Assembly (NCBI RefSeq): GCF_000006565.2 | Contig: NC_031478.1 | Location: forward strand, 5,294,212 to 5,358,211 | Origin: Toxoplasma gondii ME49 | Lineage: Eukaryota; Apicomplexa; Conoidasida; Eucoccidiorida; Sarcocystidae | Reading direction: 5' to 3' | DNA: 64,000 bases | In this document: positions 21,156 through 33,091 of the stretch, piece after piece | Numbering within the stretch: the stretch's first letter is position 1 | Layout of the letters: each line of letters opens with the position of its first letter | Program-made: the position numbers and the translations under genes | The notes under the pieces: generated by a model | What the model was told of the DNA's origin: nothing | The model's database searches: none | Seen by the model: only the letters and a program-made list of their open reading frames with translations

Positions 21156-24100
21156 TTATTTGTGTCCGTCGAAGGAGAGCTCGTAGAGTTTCATCTGGGG
21201 GACTCTTGACGTAGCGTCGAACCCCCGATCGTCTTCCTTCCAGTCTCTGAGAGAAAGGCAATTCTGTTCGTTCTTCTCTTCTCCGTCTGCCACGACGTCT
21301 GGATCATCCTCGTCGAACAAGCCCTTTTCTTCTGCAAAGATCGCCTGATGGTCCTTCTCTTCTTGTCGGTGCGCCTGAGCTTTCGTGAGTTCTCTGTGCT
21401 GCTCTGCAGACAGGTCTTTTCCGATTCGCGTGGATTGCTCGACCTTCTTCTTCTTCCTCCTCTTCTCCCCTCGCTTCTTCTCTTCTCGACATCGTTTCCG
21501 CCGCAATCTGAACCTTCCTCCAACAACGTCACCTTCTTCTTCTCGTCTCCTCGTTGCTTGTTTCTCCTCTCGTCTCTCAACTCCGCCTTTCTTCTTGTCT
21601 GGGGAAGACGCATCTTCCCCTTTCAGTCTCCGTTGCTCCCCTCTGCGTCCTCCCCAGTTCCCTGTCGCCTCCATCTCGTCGTTCATCCTCTCTCTCCAGG
21701 TTCTCTCTTCCACTTTATCAAATTCTTCTTCTCCCTTCGCTGCCTCTCCACTTCCCTCTTCCTCTGCCTCTCCACTTCCTTCTTTCTCTGCCTCGTTTTC
21801 TTCTGTCTGCCTCTCCCAGGGGACTGGACGCGCTTCTCGCTCAGGTGGATAGACAGCTGGGAGGTGCAAGTCGAAAAGATGCCGCACCGTCGGGCGGCCG
21901 TGGGGACAGTTGAAGGGGAGGTGCAGAGTCGCGAGGTTCTTCAGAACTGTTTGCATCTGATTCACAGTGAGGGAGTCCCCGATCATGATGGCCGATCTGC
22001 ATGCGCTGCGAGGCAAGTACACGGGCAAACAGCAGCGTCGTCTCTCTTCAGAAAAGCTGTTTCACTTCTCATTTCTCTCTATTCCGCGCTAGAAACAGAG
22101 TCATCGCATCTGTCTCTGCTGCGCCTCCTGCAGAGGCCCCCCCCCCGCAGGGAGCGAGTGAAGTACGAAACAAAAAATGTGAGCGTGGAGTGGAGACAGT
22201 TGAAGCAGCAGGGCGCGAAGTCGCGAACATATCGCGAAGAACTGGACATGAGAGACACTCTCGGGGAGGTTGTTGGGTGCGCACGCCTCTTCAGAGATGA
22301 GGAAGACTGTTTGAAACCTCTGAAAAACCTCTGAAACTGAGGGACTGTTTCTCACTCACCGACTCGCGAGAATTTCCCAAACCTTCTTCGGTCGACACAG
22401 CAGAACGCGATGGTGAAACGCGTGTGCATCGTCTTCTTCACTTTCTTCTTCTCCTTCATCGCTGTCGTCTTCATCTGCTCTTTTCTCGCTTCCACTTCCC
22501 TGCTGAACGTCGACCTCATCGGCGGCAGCCTGTGGGCCTCGCGCGGCATCTCCGCCTCTCGCGCCGGCCTCCTCAGAAGGTTTCTCCGGCGTCTCAGGAG
22601 GTTCGCCTCGCTTCTGCGTCAGCTCCGTTGTCCGCTTGCGTCGCCTCCTTCTTCTTCGTCTCCACCTTGCGGCCGTCGCATGGCCTTCTTCGTCGTGCAG
22701 GAGGGCGGCCAGGAATTCGATGAAGTCTTCCTCCTTCAGTTGCCGACCCTCGACAACAGGCAAGGCCGAGAGAGAGATCACAAGTTCGTCTTCGACAGAG
22801 GCGTCAGCGGCGTCCTCGGAGGCTTCGCCAGCGCAGGTCGCGTCGCGTTCTTCGCGCGCAGGCAAGCGGCGCCGCTCGCGCGCAATTGTCACTCGAAAAC
22901 CATTCTCCCGAATCTCTCTGTCAAAGTCAGAGACCGCGCGCGCCATGTCGACAGGCAAGTGCAGCCGAAGTGGAATCAGAAGCGGCTGCGTCGCAGGTTT
23001 GAATCCCTCATTCAAGTCCTCGAATCTCTTCTTCTCGTCGCTCGCATGCTGATCAACGATAAACAAGGAACGCACCTCGCGCTTGGACGCAGGCAAAGCA
23101 GACTGAAGCGAAGACGAGAAGGAAGAAGCAGAGGCCGACGACGACGAAGAGGACGAGGAAGCAGAAAAGGACGGCGAGACGTGATCGGGTGTTTGAGGAA
23201 CTTGACGGAACTCGTGAGAGCCGCCAGACGCATCCGGGGGGCAGGCCCCAGAGGGTACCCGCGAGAGGAGACAGCCGATGATGAAGCCTTGATTGAACTG
23301 GCCAACGATCTTCATTTCCCTAAAGGCTCTTTTGTCCAAAAACATGCTGCTCGTACCTGGATCAAACGCTCCAATCACCTGGGTGTCGGACGAAGACGCA
23401 AACGAGAAAGCAGCTGGACAGTCCGAAAAACGAAACGAAGATGCACACGGAGACGCAGACGAAGACGCAGACGACGAAGAGAAAGAAGAGGAGGAAGAGG
23501 AAGCCGGAGATGAAGAAGAAGAAGACACAGCTTCATGTTTCGTTTCGTCACCGGTTTCCGCGTCGGAGGCTCCGTAAAGAGCTTCAAGGTCTTCTTCTGT
23601 GCAGTGGCATTCGGCGACAGCACTCGCGACCGTTTCTTTCAACAGTTTGCTCTCGCTGACGAACTCGTCTTCTCTCCGTTTGAGTTGCGCCCTGCTCGGC
23701 ACTCCCTTTCTTGCTTTCCTTCGCCTCTCGAAACTCCCGAACGCATCCGCTTCCTCACTCCGTTTCCCTTTCGCCTGGTCTGCTTTCTCTTGCTCTTCTC
23801 TCTCTCGTTCCGCGCCTCCGTCTGGAGAGCCCCAGCGAGACGCGGGGAACAGAGAGCAAGGTGAGGAAGATTCGGAAGACGCCACAGTGACTTCTGCGTC
23901 TTTAGGCTTGCTTGGATGCAAGGTTCTCCCCTTCTTCGAGGCGGAAAACGACGAAGACTCCTGAGAGACAAGGGAACTCGAGGACGAAAAACAAGCAGTG
24001 GAAGAAGAAGAATGGAAAGAGGAACGGCGTTGATCTGTTGGTTTTTTCTCCAGCCTCACAGAAAGAGGTAGGTTTTCCTCGTCACTGGAACACTGGGTTT

Positions 24101-27100
24101 GGGGAGACGTCGCGCGGCGTCTTCGCGTTCGATCGCCTTCCTCGTCGTGATCATCATGAACATCTCGCGTCTCCCCCTCGAGAGCCGAAAGGTTGGAGGG
24201 GACCGCAGACGGAGGACAAGATGAAGTAGAATCGAGCGCAGGGAAACTGGAAGCGGAGAGAAATGGAGGAGACGAAACAGACGAGAAGCAAGAGATAAAC
24301 GTCTCGTCAGCGACGTTCTCCTTCTCTGGAACGCTCGTCGGCTCTCTTGTCGACCGGTCACCCTCTTTCAGGTCTCCGCTGAGCTTCAAATCTCTCGTCT
24401 CTCCCGACTGTTCGCCCAGCTGTGCCAGGCGTAGCCTCGCTTCGTCGACACCTGCCCTCTGGCGAGTGCTCTCCCCTCTTGAAGTTCCATCTTCTTCCTG
24501 GCGGTCTGTCTCGCGTTTTGCCGCCGCGGCTGGAGATCGAAACGCAGTGTGTGGGGAAGAAGAACAGGATTCTTCTGAAGGCAGAGAAGGAGAACAGGAT
24601 TCTTCTAGAGGCAGAGAAGAAGAACAGGATTCAGATGGAAGACGCGGGGGCTGCGAAGGTGAAGAGAAATCGGAGGGAGGGGAACGCTGAGTGAGGGTGG
24701 AGGAAGAGCAGGAACCGCGCGATGAAGCCTCTGCACTGGAAGAGAACGAGACACCTCGCGGCAGCTGGGAGAATCCGCGAACGGTCTGGAAGGACGCGAC
24801 AGTCGGCGCGACGAAGTCGGTGATGGTTTTCTGGAAGAACATGGAAAAAGAATACGAAGGCGGAACCCACTGCAACGCAGCAGCGAAAAGAGTGGAGATA
24901 CAAGAGGAAGTGAACGACACAGCGAGGACGCGCTGCGTTCCTGCCGAGCGGACGAGAGCCGCTGAGCGAGAGACGCAAGGACAACCGAGAACAGCGAAAC
25001 TGCAGATGCAGTGAAGAGGACCGCCACGAGAGTCAGCGAAAGGAAGAAGCGAAGCAGGGAACGAAAGGAAGAAATAAAAAAAGCCTGAGAAGCTCCGCAG
25101 AGCGCGGCCACCCACCAAAAGCGCCTCCGTGATCTCCTTTTCTACTGCGAGTAGCACCTCTTGCTTGTCTTTTCTGGAAAAAAAGAAAAGTAAACAAAGA
25201 GACGCGACAGCTGCAGTCACGGCGGCGGTGTCTAGACACACTGGAGAGCCTGGAATCCTCTTCTCCCTCGCTCGGTCCTTAACAGTCAAAACAGCGAACA
25301 GAAAGAGAACTGCAAGCCGATACGCGACACAAAAACTTCTGCAGACTCAGGAGACTCAGAGGAAGACCACACAGACTAGCAAAAACAAGCATGTCGCCAT
25401 ACACACAACCAGACACATATACATATATATATATATATATACAAATATATATGTATACAAATATAAATATATATATATATATATATACTTAGATCTGCAT
25501 ACATGTATAGACACATGGTTTCACACATTTCCGTATGCAACTGTAAACAGACATACAGATCGGTGAGCATAGTTTCGCACATGACTACACAAAAAGGTAT
25601 ATATGGAGACAGACGCACAGACGCCGATATTGTTGGAGACTCTTGTCTATACGTTTGATTCTGTGTCTCGTGAATTCTACCAAACAATGAGGGACTCCAG
25701 TTAGTCGACAAGTACGGGGAACATCGCTGTACGAGAACGAATGGATGCACCCAGAGGGAACCGCGGATCGCCGTGAGTCTCTTTCCTGTGTTTCTTTTCC
25801 GCCCGCTGTTGAGTTTCTCTCTTCTACCTTCCGGGTCTGAACGCATGCATCAGCTGGTTCCCGCGACGCAAAAGCCGAGTCGGTGGCGGAAATCGCAGAT
25901 GTGTGTGGTGTCGCGCTGTAATTGTCAAGTTGCTTTTCTACGCACCTCAAATTTACTTCCAGAAGGTGAGGCGCGACAGTGGCGAAGGCGATGACAATCG
26001 GGAAGCAGTGCCGACTACACACTTCTCGATATTTTCTAGAGAAAGGAACGAAGACAAGAAACGAAAGAGAGAAAGATGGAAAGGAAACGAACTCCGAAGC
26101 AGGAAAAGATGGGAGAGAAGGAGAAGAGAGATGCGGAAAAAACCAGGCAAGATCCGGAGCGTTGAGAGCTAAGGAGGACGCAGACCCAATCCCAGGTCTC
26201 GGCGAGGGAAGAATCGACAAGCAGCGAGGACCAGAACAGGAAGTGACGACAGAAAGCACCGTCAAAAAACGCGCAGGAAACGAGGCGGCTTCAAGACGAG
26301 AAGGAGCAAGGCCGAGGACAGGAGCTCGTGAACGCCGAGTTTCGAACGCCGATACGAGAGAGCTTTCAAAAGGCGTCGAGAGACTGCAGGAGACAGCGAC
26401 GCGGGTGAGAAAGAAGATCCAGGAGACCGACTCCGCTTACTTATTAATCAATTTCTGTAGGAGAGGAGGAAACTCCACAACTCTTTTATTCACAAAAAAG
26501 AGCTGGAGAGCCGAGGTCCGTACACCGAGGGGAGGACGAGAGAGAAGGGCTTCAACGCTGAAAAACCAGACACACGTTGTTACCTTCGTGATGTCCGGTG
26601 CTTCAGGCCTCGTGGAGACAGACCATTCTCTGCGATTGACAGATGGTTAATCGGAGTTCCTGTGTTGTCTCTTCTTCTTCTTTTGGTCCTTCTCCTCCGT
26701 CGCTTCTTTTCCCCTTCTCCTTCTCTCCTTTCCGGCTTGTCTCCTGCTCTTCGCTGGGGGCGTCGCGAGGCCTTCACTGCGAGACCTTCTCCTCGCCACA
26801 CATTCTCTCGACTCATTCTTCTTCCCCTCTCCCCTCCGCGTTCTTCCGTCCGTAGGCAATGCAACGCATCTTCACGCAACCGCCCTTCCCTCTATCTCTT
26901 TTTCTTTCTTGCTCTTTCTTTCTTTCTTTCTTTCTTTCGCTTTCTTTCTTTTTCTCGTGTCTTCATCTTGGCCGTCGACCGCCGCTCACCCCTCCTCGAA
27001 TCCTGTCTGGTTTTTCGGATTTCGCCCAACACAAAGACGCAGTGGAATCGGAAGATACGGCGACGAGACTGTCGTTTCGAATCGCGCCGGTCCCTCAGCT

Positions 27101-30100
27101 CTTTCGTCTGCGACGCGGTTGCGTCTCGCTCTTCCTTACCTCCACTCGCGGCCAGGTTCAGCGCCTGCGAGAGACACTTGAGTGCACTGCTGCATCTGCC
27201 GTTCACCGTACACGGTCACCGCGGCGTCCAAGAGGCGCGTCGCAGTGCCTCGAGTGTTCAAGAGCGTCACAGAGCTCCCACCGTTCCGTCTGCAGAACAA
27301 ACAACTCAAGCGACTGCGCCTTCTGTGGCGAATCCACCAGGAACGTCCAGTGGCCAGGCTGCGCGAGACAAAGCGAAGACTCGCTCATCCCTGGTGCCCG
27401 CCCAGCGGGAGCGGAGCTCGCGACCGTTCGCCCAAGACGCCTGGGACCAATCCCTTCGTCGATACCTCGCAGTTGTTCTTTCGTAGTCGTGCTCTTTGAA
27501 TGAGTCAGATGACTCGAGCAGTGCAGCGCTGCAATCGTGTCAATGAGCTCCGCAAAACCTTTCGCTGTGCGAGAGTCAGCGACCGTCGCTGAAAGGAACT
27601 GGAGCAGCGCAGCACCCGCCTTTGGATGCACCCCGAGACACCTGACAGCTCCCCCAAATGCGCTTTCTTCTCGTGTCTGGACAAGCGAGAAGAAGCGGAG
27701 AAGATGATAGAAAGAAATTTAGAGCCTCAGTTTCTTCGGAGCAGACACAAAGGGGAGGCATACTGATTTTATCTCCAGAGGCGCGCTGTCAAAGGCGCCT
27801 GGAAGAAGCGCGCATCCGTCGACCCATTTCCTGGACACCCGCAGTCTCGAGCGGGCATCGCAACCGCCTATGAACAAGGCTTTCCTTCATGTCCACCGAA
27901 AACCTCGAGGTGACTACCGCAGCTCCTTTCCTCGTCTTTGAGGAACGTAGAAAGAACCAAACGCGCCTTCCGACGGGAGGCGTTCAACGAGGATCAACAC
28001 ACGTGTTGACGAAAGAGAAAATTCGAGCAAAGAGGAGGACGTAGCGAGACTGGGTGGAAGAAGGGGGGAGAGTGGACAGTTGAGCAGCAAAGGATGCAGG
28101 GAAGCAAATAAGCAACAAGAGAGAGAGAAAACAAAGGAAACGTCGAGGGGAGCGAAGCCTCGGGGAAGCTGGAAACACTGGGAAACGCACCTTTGAGAGC
28201 CTGAAGAAGCTTCAGCAGAGCGACTTGAGTTCGCCGGAGTAAAGTCGGTGACGAGGATCCGACAGTCGTCGGCATGCAGCAGAGCAAATTTTTGGAGGAA
28301 CGCGAGGGACTCTTGGAGATGCTTCTGACGCTGCTGGCGCAGGGCGCGTCGCCTCAGCGGTAAGGAGGCGAAAAGATTCGAAACGGTCACCGAGGTACCC
28401 ACCTCGAAAAGACAGAAACGGAGAAAGTCGTGAAGCCCAGAGGTGAAGCCGTGGAGACAGAGTCGACACACAGCACAGATGCCGCCGAGAAACGGACAGG
28501 TGAACTGCGCTCCACCCGGCGAACGCGGACCAGAAACAGTGGGCAAGAGAGAAGTATCGAAAGAGGCTGAGAAAAACTCCGAATCTCCTTGATATGATGC
28601 CATGCCCCCAATATCCCCAACAGAGACACACGAGCAGAGGAAAGAGTGGAACGAGAGAGACAAGTAAAACAAAAGAGCGACACCGATACAGCAACTCCAA
28701 TTGGAGCGGGCGAACTCGACCGAAAGCTCTCTCTGAGTTTTGAAGAGACGCAAGATCCTCCGTCTCGCGAGTTTTTCTGACTTTGTGTCTCCGTCTCTGT
28801 TCCATCTGTCTCGGTGTCTCTAAACTGCCGCGCGGTGCGTTGCTCGTTGTCTTCTTTTCCCTTCGCTTCCCCCTCGGTCTACCTCTCTGGCCGCCGGCTC
28901 TTGGTGAATGATTTTTCCGTGATGGTCGAAGCGGAGCCTCGTGGCGAAAGGCTCCGAGGCCGTGCGAGTGAGGATTTCCACGTCGCTCAGCGCACAGAGA
29001 GAGGCCAGGGCCTCGCCCTACAGACGCAGACGGAAACCTCGGGCAAAACGCGAGACAGATCCAGACAAAAGACAGAGAAAAACGGAAACAAAACACAAGG
29101 GAAAATGCAGACAAAGAGTAAAGACACAAAGTGCAGGCTGACGAGAGAGCCGGAAACGAGGGGGGTTCAGCAGACTCGAGAGAGCAGACAGGAATGACAA
29201 AAGGAGACAACGAGGGCAGGTGGCGAACGTCTCTCTGCTTGGAAGGCCTAAAGGAGACCCAAGGAGAGAAAACCATCGAGGCGGAAGTAGAACAAACAGA
29301 GAAAAGACGCACAGAAGGAAGGGAGATCGAGAGAGAAGACGAAGAGAGAAGAAGAGGGAGAAGGCGGCTGAGAACGACAGAAGGGAAAGAGGAGAGAGGC
29401 CAGAGAAATCAAAACGTAGGCAGGAGAGAGAGGCGACTGTGCCAGCTTCTCGCAGGTTGAAAGAAAGAAGGAAAGACGCAGGAGCAGTCGCTCGAGTAAG
29501 AATCCATGAGGTTTCGAAAGAGGAAAACTCGAGAAACCGCGCCGTGTCGATGAAACTTACTCTGAATCCCATGGTGTCAAGGGCGCTGTACAAATCGGTG
29601 AATTTGTTGATCTTCGAAGTCGCATGGCGCCGACCTATGAACCCCAAAAGATCAATGTGCTCTCGCTGGGCTGTACATACACCACTTGCGCGTGTACAGC
29701 AACAAGAACGGTGCGTCTACAGAGAGCATGGCGATACAGAAGTTACGCGCCCCAAGGTAGCTGCAAATGACAGACTCGGCATGCATCGACGAATGCATTT
29801 ATGCATCAAAGCGCGTTGAGGGAAACGTTTTTTCCAGACGACTGCCCGACCGGGCTTCTCAATCGGTCCTCTGTGCGTTCTGTTGTCTTTGTGGCCGGTG
29901 TGAGACTTGGCTCTTCTCTGTCTCTGCGGAAATCCACGATTCTCCTTTGACTCTGTTTCTCTCCGCCTTTTCTCCTTGGCTTCTCTTCTCCTTTTCGTGT
30001 CTTCCTTCGTTCCGCCTGCGCGTCCTTCTCGCCTTTTCTTCACCTCCAGTTCGTCGCTTTTTCCTTCTCGGACTCTCGCCGGTGCTTGCGCGTCTCACCG

Positions 30101-31885
30101 AGCATCGGGAAGTCTTGGGGGGCGATTCCGGAGCCGTTGTCGCGGACCTCGACGCTTGCCATGCCTCCGTCCACGAATCGGACTTCTGAAAAAGAGAAAA
30201 GCCGCAGGCGGATCGAAACTTGCGCGGCAGTTGGACGGAGCCCGGTACATGCAAAGCTGCGTTCCGTCGAAAGGACTGTCTCTGTACGAGCCGTGCTCGA
30301 CGGTCGCCCGACGGTCCCAGTTCCATGCAAGAAGGACCCGCACAAAGAAGTCACCTTTCAGAAGCAAACGACTGCGATCCGATCCGGGGAGCACCACGGA
30401 TACGCGACGCGGCGGTGGACGAAGCTGAGAACTGCGGGGAGGTTGCTGGAGAGGCGCTAGAAATGCGCAGGAAAAAAGATCGACACGAACGGTTTTCCCC
30501 TTGTTCAGCGTATGCCGAGAAGAATCCCAAGGTCCCCTGATCACGCACTATCGAGTTTCGCACAGAACGTTCCTTGGGTCACCCTTCTCCAAAAGTTGCC
30601 CTCTCGAACATGGTCTGCTCGCACAAGAAAACCGCGACGCGAATGCCGATGCTACGTCTGCCGGGACTTCACTTGCAAAAGAACACCGAGAGAGAAACCT
30701 GCCGGCCACAGAAACGCGCAAGCTACTTGCATGCAGAGCGCCCTTTAGAAAGGTTCTTCGTCGGGGTGCAGGCGGGTGTGAACGCTCGAGCACCACCGCA
30801 GGAAGGACAGAACAGAAGCACAGACGAGAAGCTCCTCTGAATCTGACAGCACAGGCGTCTAAACGTCGCTTCATGGCAAAGTTGAAACGAATGCAGCACA
30901 GGCGCAGTTGACGAGTGTCCTCTCGGATCGACTCGCCGAGTTCGACCTCTCGCGTGGAGCTCTAGGAACTGTTGGATTTCTCTACCCATGCTCCTCCTTC
31001 CTCGACACAACCATGCCGAGTGTGCCAACAGCTGAACGAGAGATGAACATGTCGGACTGCAACGCGCGAGAAGGAGCGGAAAACTCGAAATCCTTCTCGA
31101 GGAAATCGACTCTCGGTGTACTCACCCACCGTCGTCGCGCCAGCGTCGATCGCGTTTTCCACCAACTCCTTGCAAATGCTCTTCAGACCCAACACAACTT
31201 GCTGACTGCAGACGGCTTCCGCTACGAGCGAGCTCATTGCATGCAGCCGCCCAGCCTGCCGGCCTGTGTCTCTCTCGGATTCCGCGCCCCCAGAAGACGA
31301 AGAACGAACCGCAGAGGAGGAAGCCGGGGAAGCCGCACTGGAGAAGGACGAAGGGGAAGCAGAAGAAGAAGAGGAAGAGGCCGACGAAGAGGACGAGGAA
31401 GAGGACGTTGAAGAAGTGGAAAGAGAAGAAGGAGAAGAAGCGGAGGAAGACCCTGAGCAGGAAGAGGCAGAGGATTCAGAGGGCGCAGAAGAACGCGTCG
31501 AAGAGGAAGAGGGCAGAGGAAAAGAAGCATCAGAAGAGGTAGACTGTGGCCTGAGAGAAGTCGAGGAAGAGGCAGCGTGAGCGAAGGCATGAAACGAGAG
31601 AGAAGAGAAGGAAGAGGCGCTGGCAGAACCGAGGATGTCCTCAGAAGACAGGTGACTGCTCTGAGAGTTTTGTTCTGCGTCGCTGGAAGCTGCAGCTTTG
31701 ACGCAAGAAGAGCCTGTTGAAGCTCTGCCATCCTGGACAGCCACAGGAGGCCGCAGGCCTCCCGCGTTCGCCTCTGTTTCTTGGCATCGATTCTTCACTC
31801 TTCCGCCTTCCTCTTCCTTCTCGTCCGTCTCCTGGATTCCTTCCCTGTCTCCAGAAGACACTTTGCTCGCTACCTCGCCCTCCAT
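21156..31885 (-). CDS. PMS2: DNA mismatch repair endonuclease PMS2 (MutL family)
   Basis: PMS2 pairs with MLH1 as MutL-alpha, the latent endonuclease that nicks DNA in nuclear mismatch repair. Eleven exons chain in phase: 31885-31126, 30185-30099, 29634-29561, 29017-28883, 28402-28191, 27289-27140, 26629-26441, 26035-25946, 25173-25116, 24830-22360 and 22005-21156, giving about 1,691 residues (animal PMS2 has about 860). GHKL ATPase motifs are intact: [10 protein letters not shown] (240-249), DNGSGI (269-274), TSKI, and GFRGEAL across an exon joint (305-311). [12 protein letters not shown] (~515) marks the transducer domain. The endonuclease motif DQHA(X)2E(X)4E is complete ([12 protein letters not shown], 1178-1189), with GQFNQGF, ASRACR and CPHGRPT (1442-1448). 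Extra length comes from a Ser-rich N-terminus of about 215 residues, a Ser/Glu-rich linker, and a charged Lys/Glu tail of about 230 residues after the motif where animal PMS2 ends. The ATG context is GCCATGG. Confidence 0.92.
24561..24640. repeat. 30-bp tandem repeat in the PMS2 linker
   Basis: AGAACAGGAT recurs at 24561, 24591 and 24621, a 30-bp period that keeps the reading frame. On the coding strand it gives about 2.5 copies of a ten-residue unit around [10 protein letters not shown] in the linker between the ATPase and endonuclease halves. Confidence 0.85.
26913..26953. repeat. TTTC microsatellite
   Basis: About ten near-perfect TTTC units in the PMS2 intron between exons 27289-27140 and 26629-26441. 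Confidence 0.85.
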
Positions 31886-33091
31886 GGCTTCCTCCAGATG
31901 TCTCCTCTCTTCTTGTTGTCCTTGTCCTGCTTGTTTTCCTTCTCCTTCTTGATTTCCTTCTCCTTCTTGTTGTCCTTTTTCCTTCTCGTTCGCTCTCGTC
32001 TCTCCTTGCGGACTTCTGTCCCGCGAGCTCTTCTTCGTTCTGTCTCGTGATTCTTCCTCTCTTCCTCTCTGTCTCTGCGGAAGGGAGAGGTGGACGTAAA
32101 CCGTGCGTCCCCAGGCTGAGCAGGCAGAGCTGTCGGTCGCAACGGGGGAGTCTTTGCAGGCTCGGGCGGTCCAGCGAAAGAAAACGAGCGCCTCCCGACT
32201 CGCGGAAGTTGCGCAGCCTCGAGACAGACGAGGCAGCTGCGATTTCCGGAGCCTTTTCGACTGGCGGCGAGTCGTCTCCCGTGGCGGCCGACTTTTCTTC
32301 GCTCTCGCCCAGAGAAGTCTTCTCCCGCCTCACCAGGGAGAAGACATGCGTATCCGGACAGTCTCTCTGCTGGTTGCCGACGTTTTTCCGACTCGTCAGT
32401 CGCCGGATCCTCACGAAAAGCCGGTCCAGCGATACGCGACGAGCAGGAAAAGAGCGCAGTCCGCGTACGCGGAGGAACATGCAGCCGACGTGCAACTTTC
32501 TCTGTCTCTCAGCCGCGCGTCCGCGGCGTATGTACGAAGCGCGCAGAGCCGCTGGGATCCGCGGCGCGCGAGCGCTGGGGTGTATGTACACCCGGGAGAG
32601 GGCGACAGGGGGGGGCGAGTTTCGGCTCGAGGAGAGGGCCCGAACTTTTACTTTTCGCGGACTTGGTCTTTTTTGGTTCGAACGACAGCCGGGAGAACGC
32701 GCTGCGAGCTCGAGGATTCCACCTCCACTCCGCCTCCGCAAACGCGGCTCTGCGCGCCTGCTGTGCGAATCCAGAGTCGTTCCCTCTCTAGGGAAAACAG
32801 GCTCTGCTCTTGTGCGTTTCTCCTCGTCTGTCTCCGACATTTCTCTTCTTTTCTCTCCTTCTCCTCTCTTCTTTTTCTGCCCTCTCCCACCTCCCGTCGC
32901 TCTCGCAGCCGGTGCATGCGGTCACCCTAGCGCGCTGCTTGGGTACTCAAGGACATCCATACAAACGAATAAAAACTACCCAGAGTGCCTCCTCTCCCGA
33001 TCTCTTCCTTCTTCTCTCACTCCTGCTCGGTTTCTTTCTGTCTTCTCTCGTCTCCACCGGCGACTTGCTGATCTCTCTCCCCTTCTTCTCC
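31886..33091. promoter_or_regulatory. Shared divergent upstream region of PMS2 and MPP beta
   Basis: The 1.2 kb between the PMS2 start (minus) and the MPP beta start (plus) must hold both promoters and 5' UTRs. It carries the most complete intergenic copy of the near-palindrome, GGGGTGTATGTACACCCGGG at 32577-32596. Open frames across the region show no motif or splice chain. No TATA box can be assigned. Confidence 0.5.
32577..32596. promoter_or_regulatory. Near-palindromic GGTGTATGTACACC element (unknown role)
   Basis: The arms GGGGTGTA and TACACCCGGG flank a central TG. The same element recurs in exons and spacers across the window. Its place between two divergent starts suggests a binding site, but that is inference. 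Confidence 0.4.

Noticed and set aside
26555..26600. Apparent short intron (GTAACA...TTTTTCAG) inside PMS2
   Set aside because: The frame is continuous across it, and keeping the sequence preserves the phase on both sides and the transducer-domain alignment.
27203..27631. Minus-strand frame of 142 codons overlapping PMS2 exon 27289-27140
   Set aside because: The real exon is in another frame and continues the MutL alignment ([20 protein letters not shown]); this frame is a shadow.
29720..30043. Glu/Arg/Lys-rich frames in PMS2 introns
   Set aside because: They are the complement of pyrimidine-rich intron DNA and have no splice continuity with the MutL exons.
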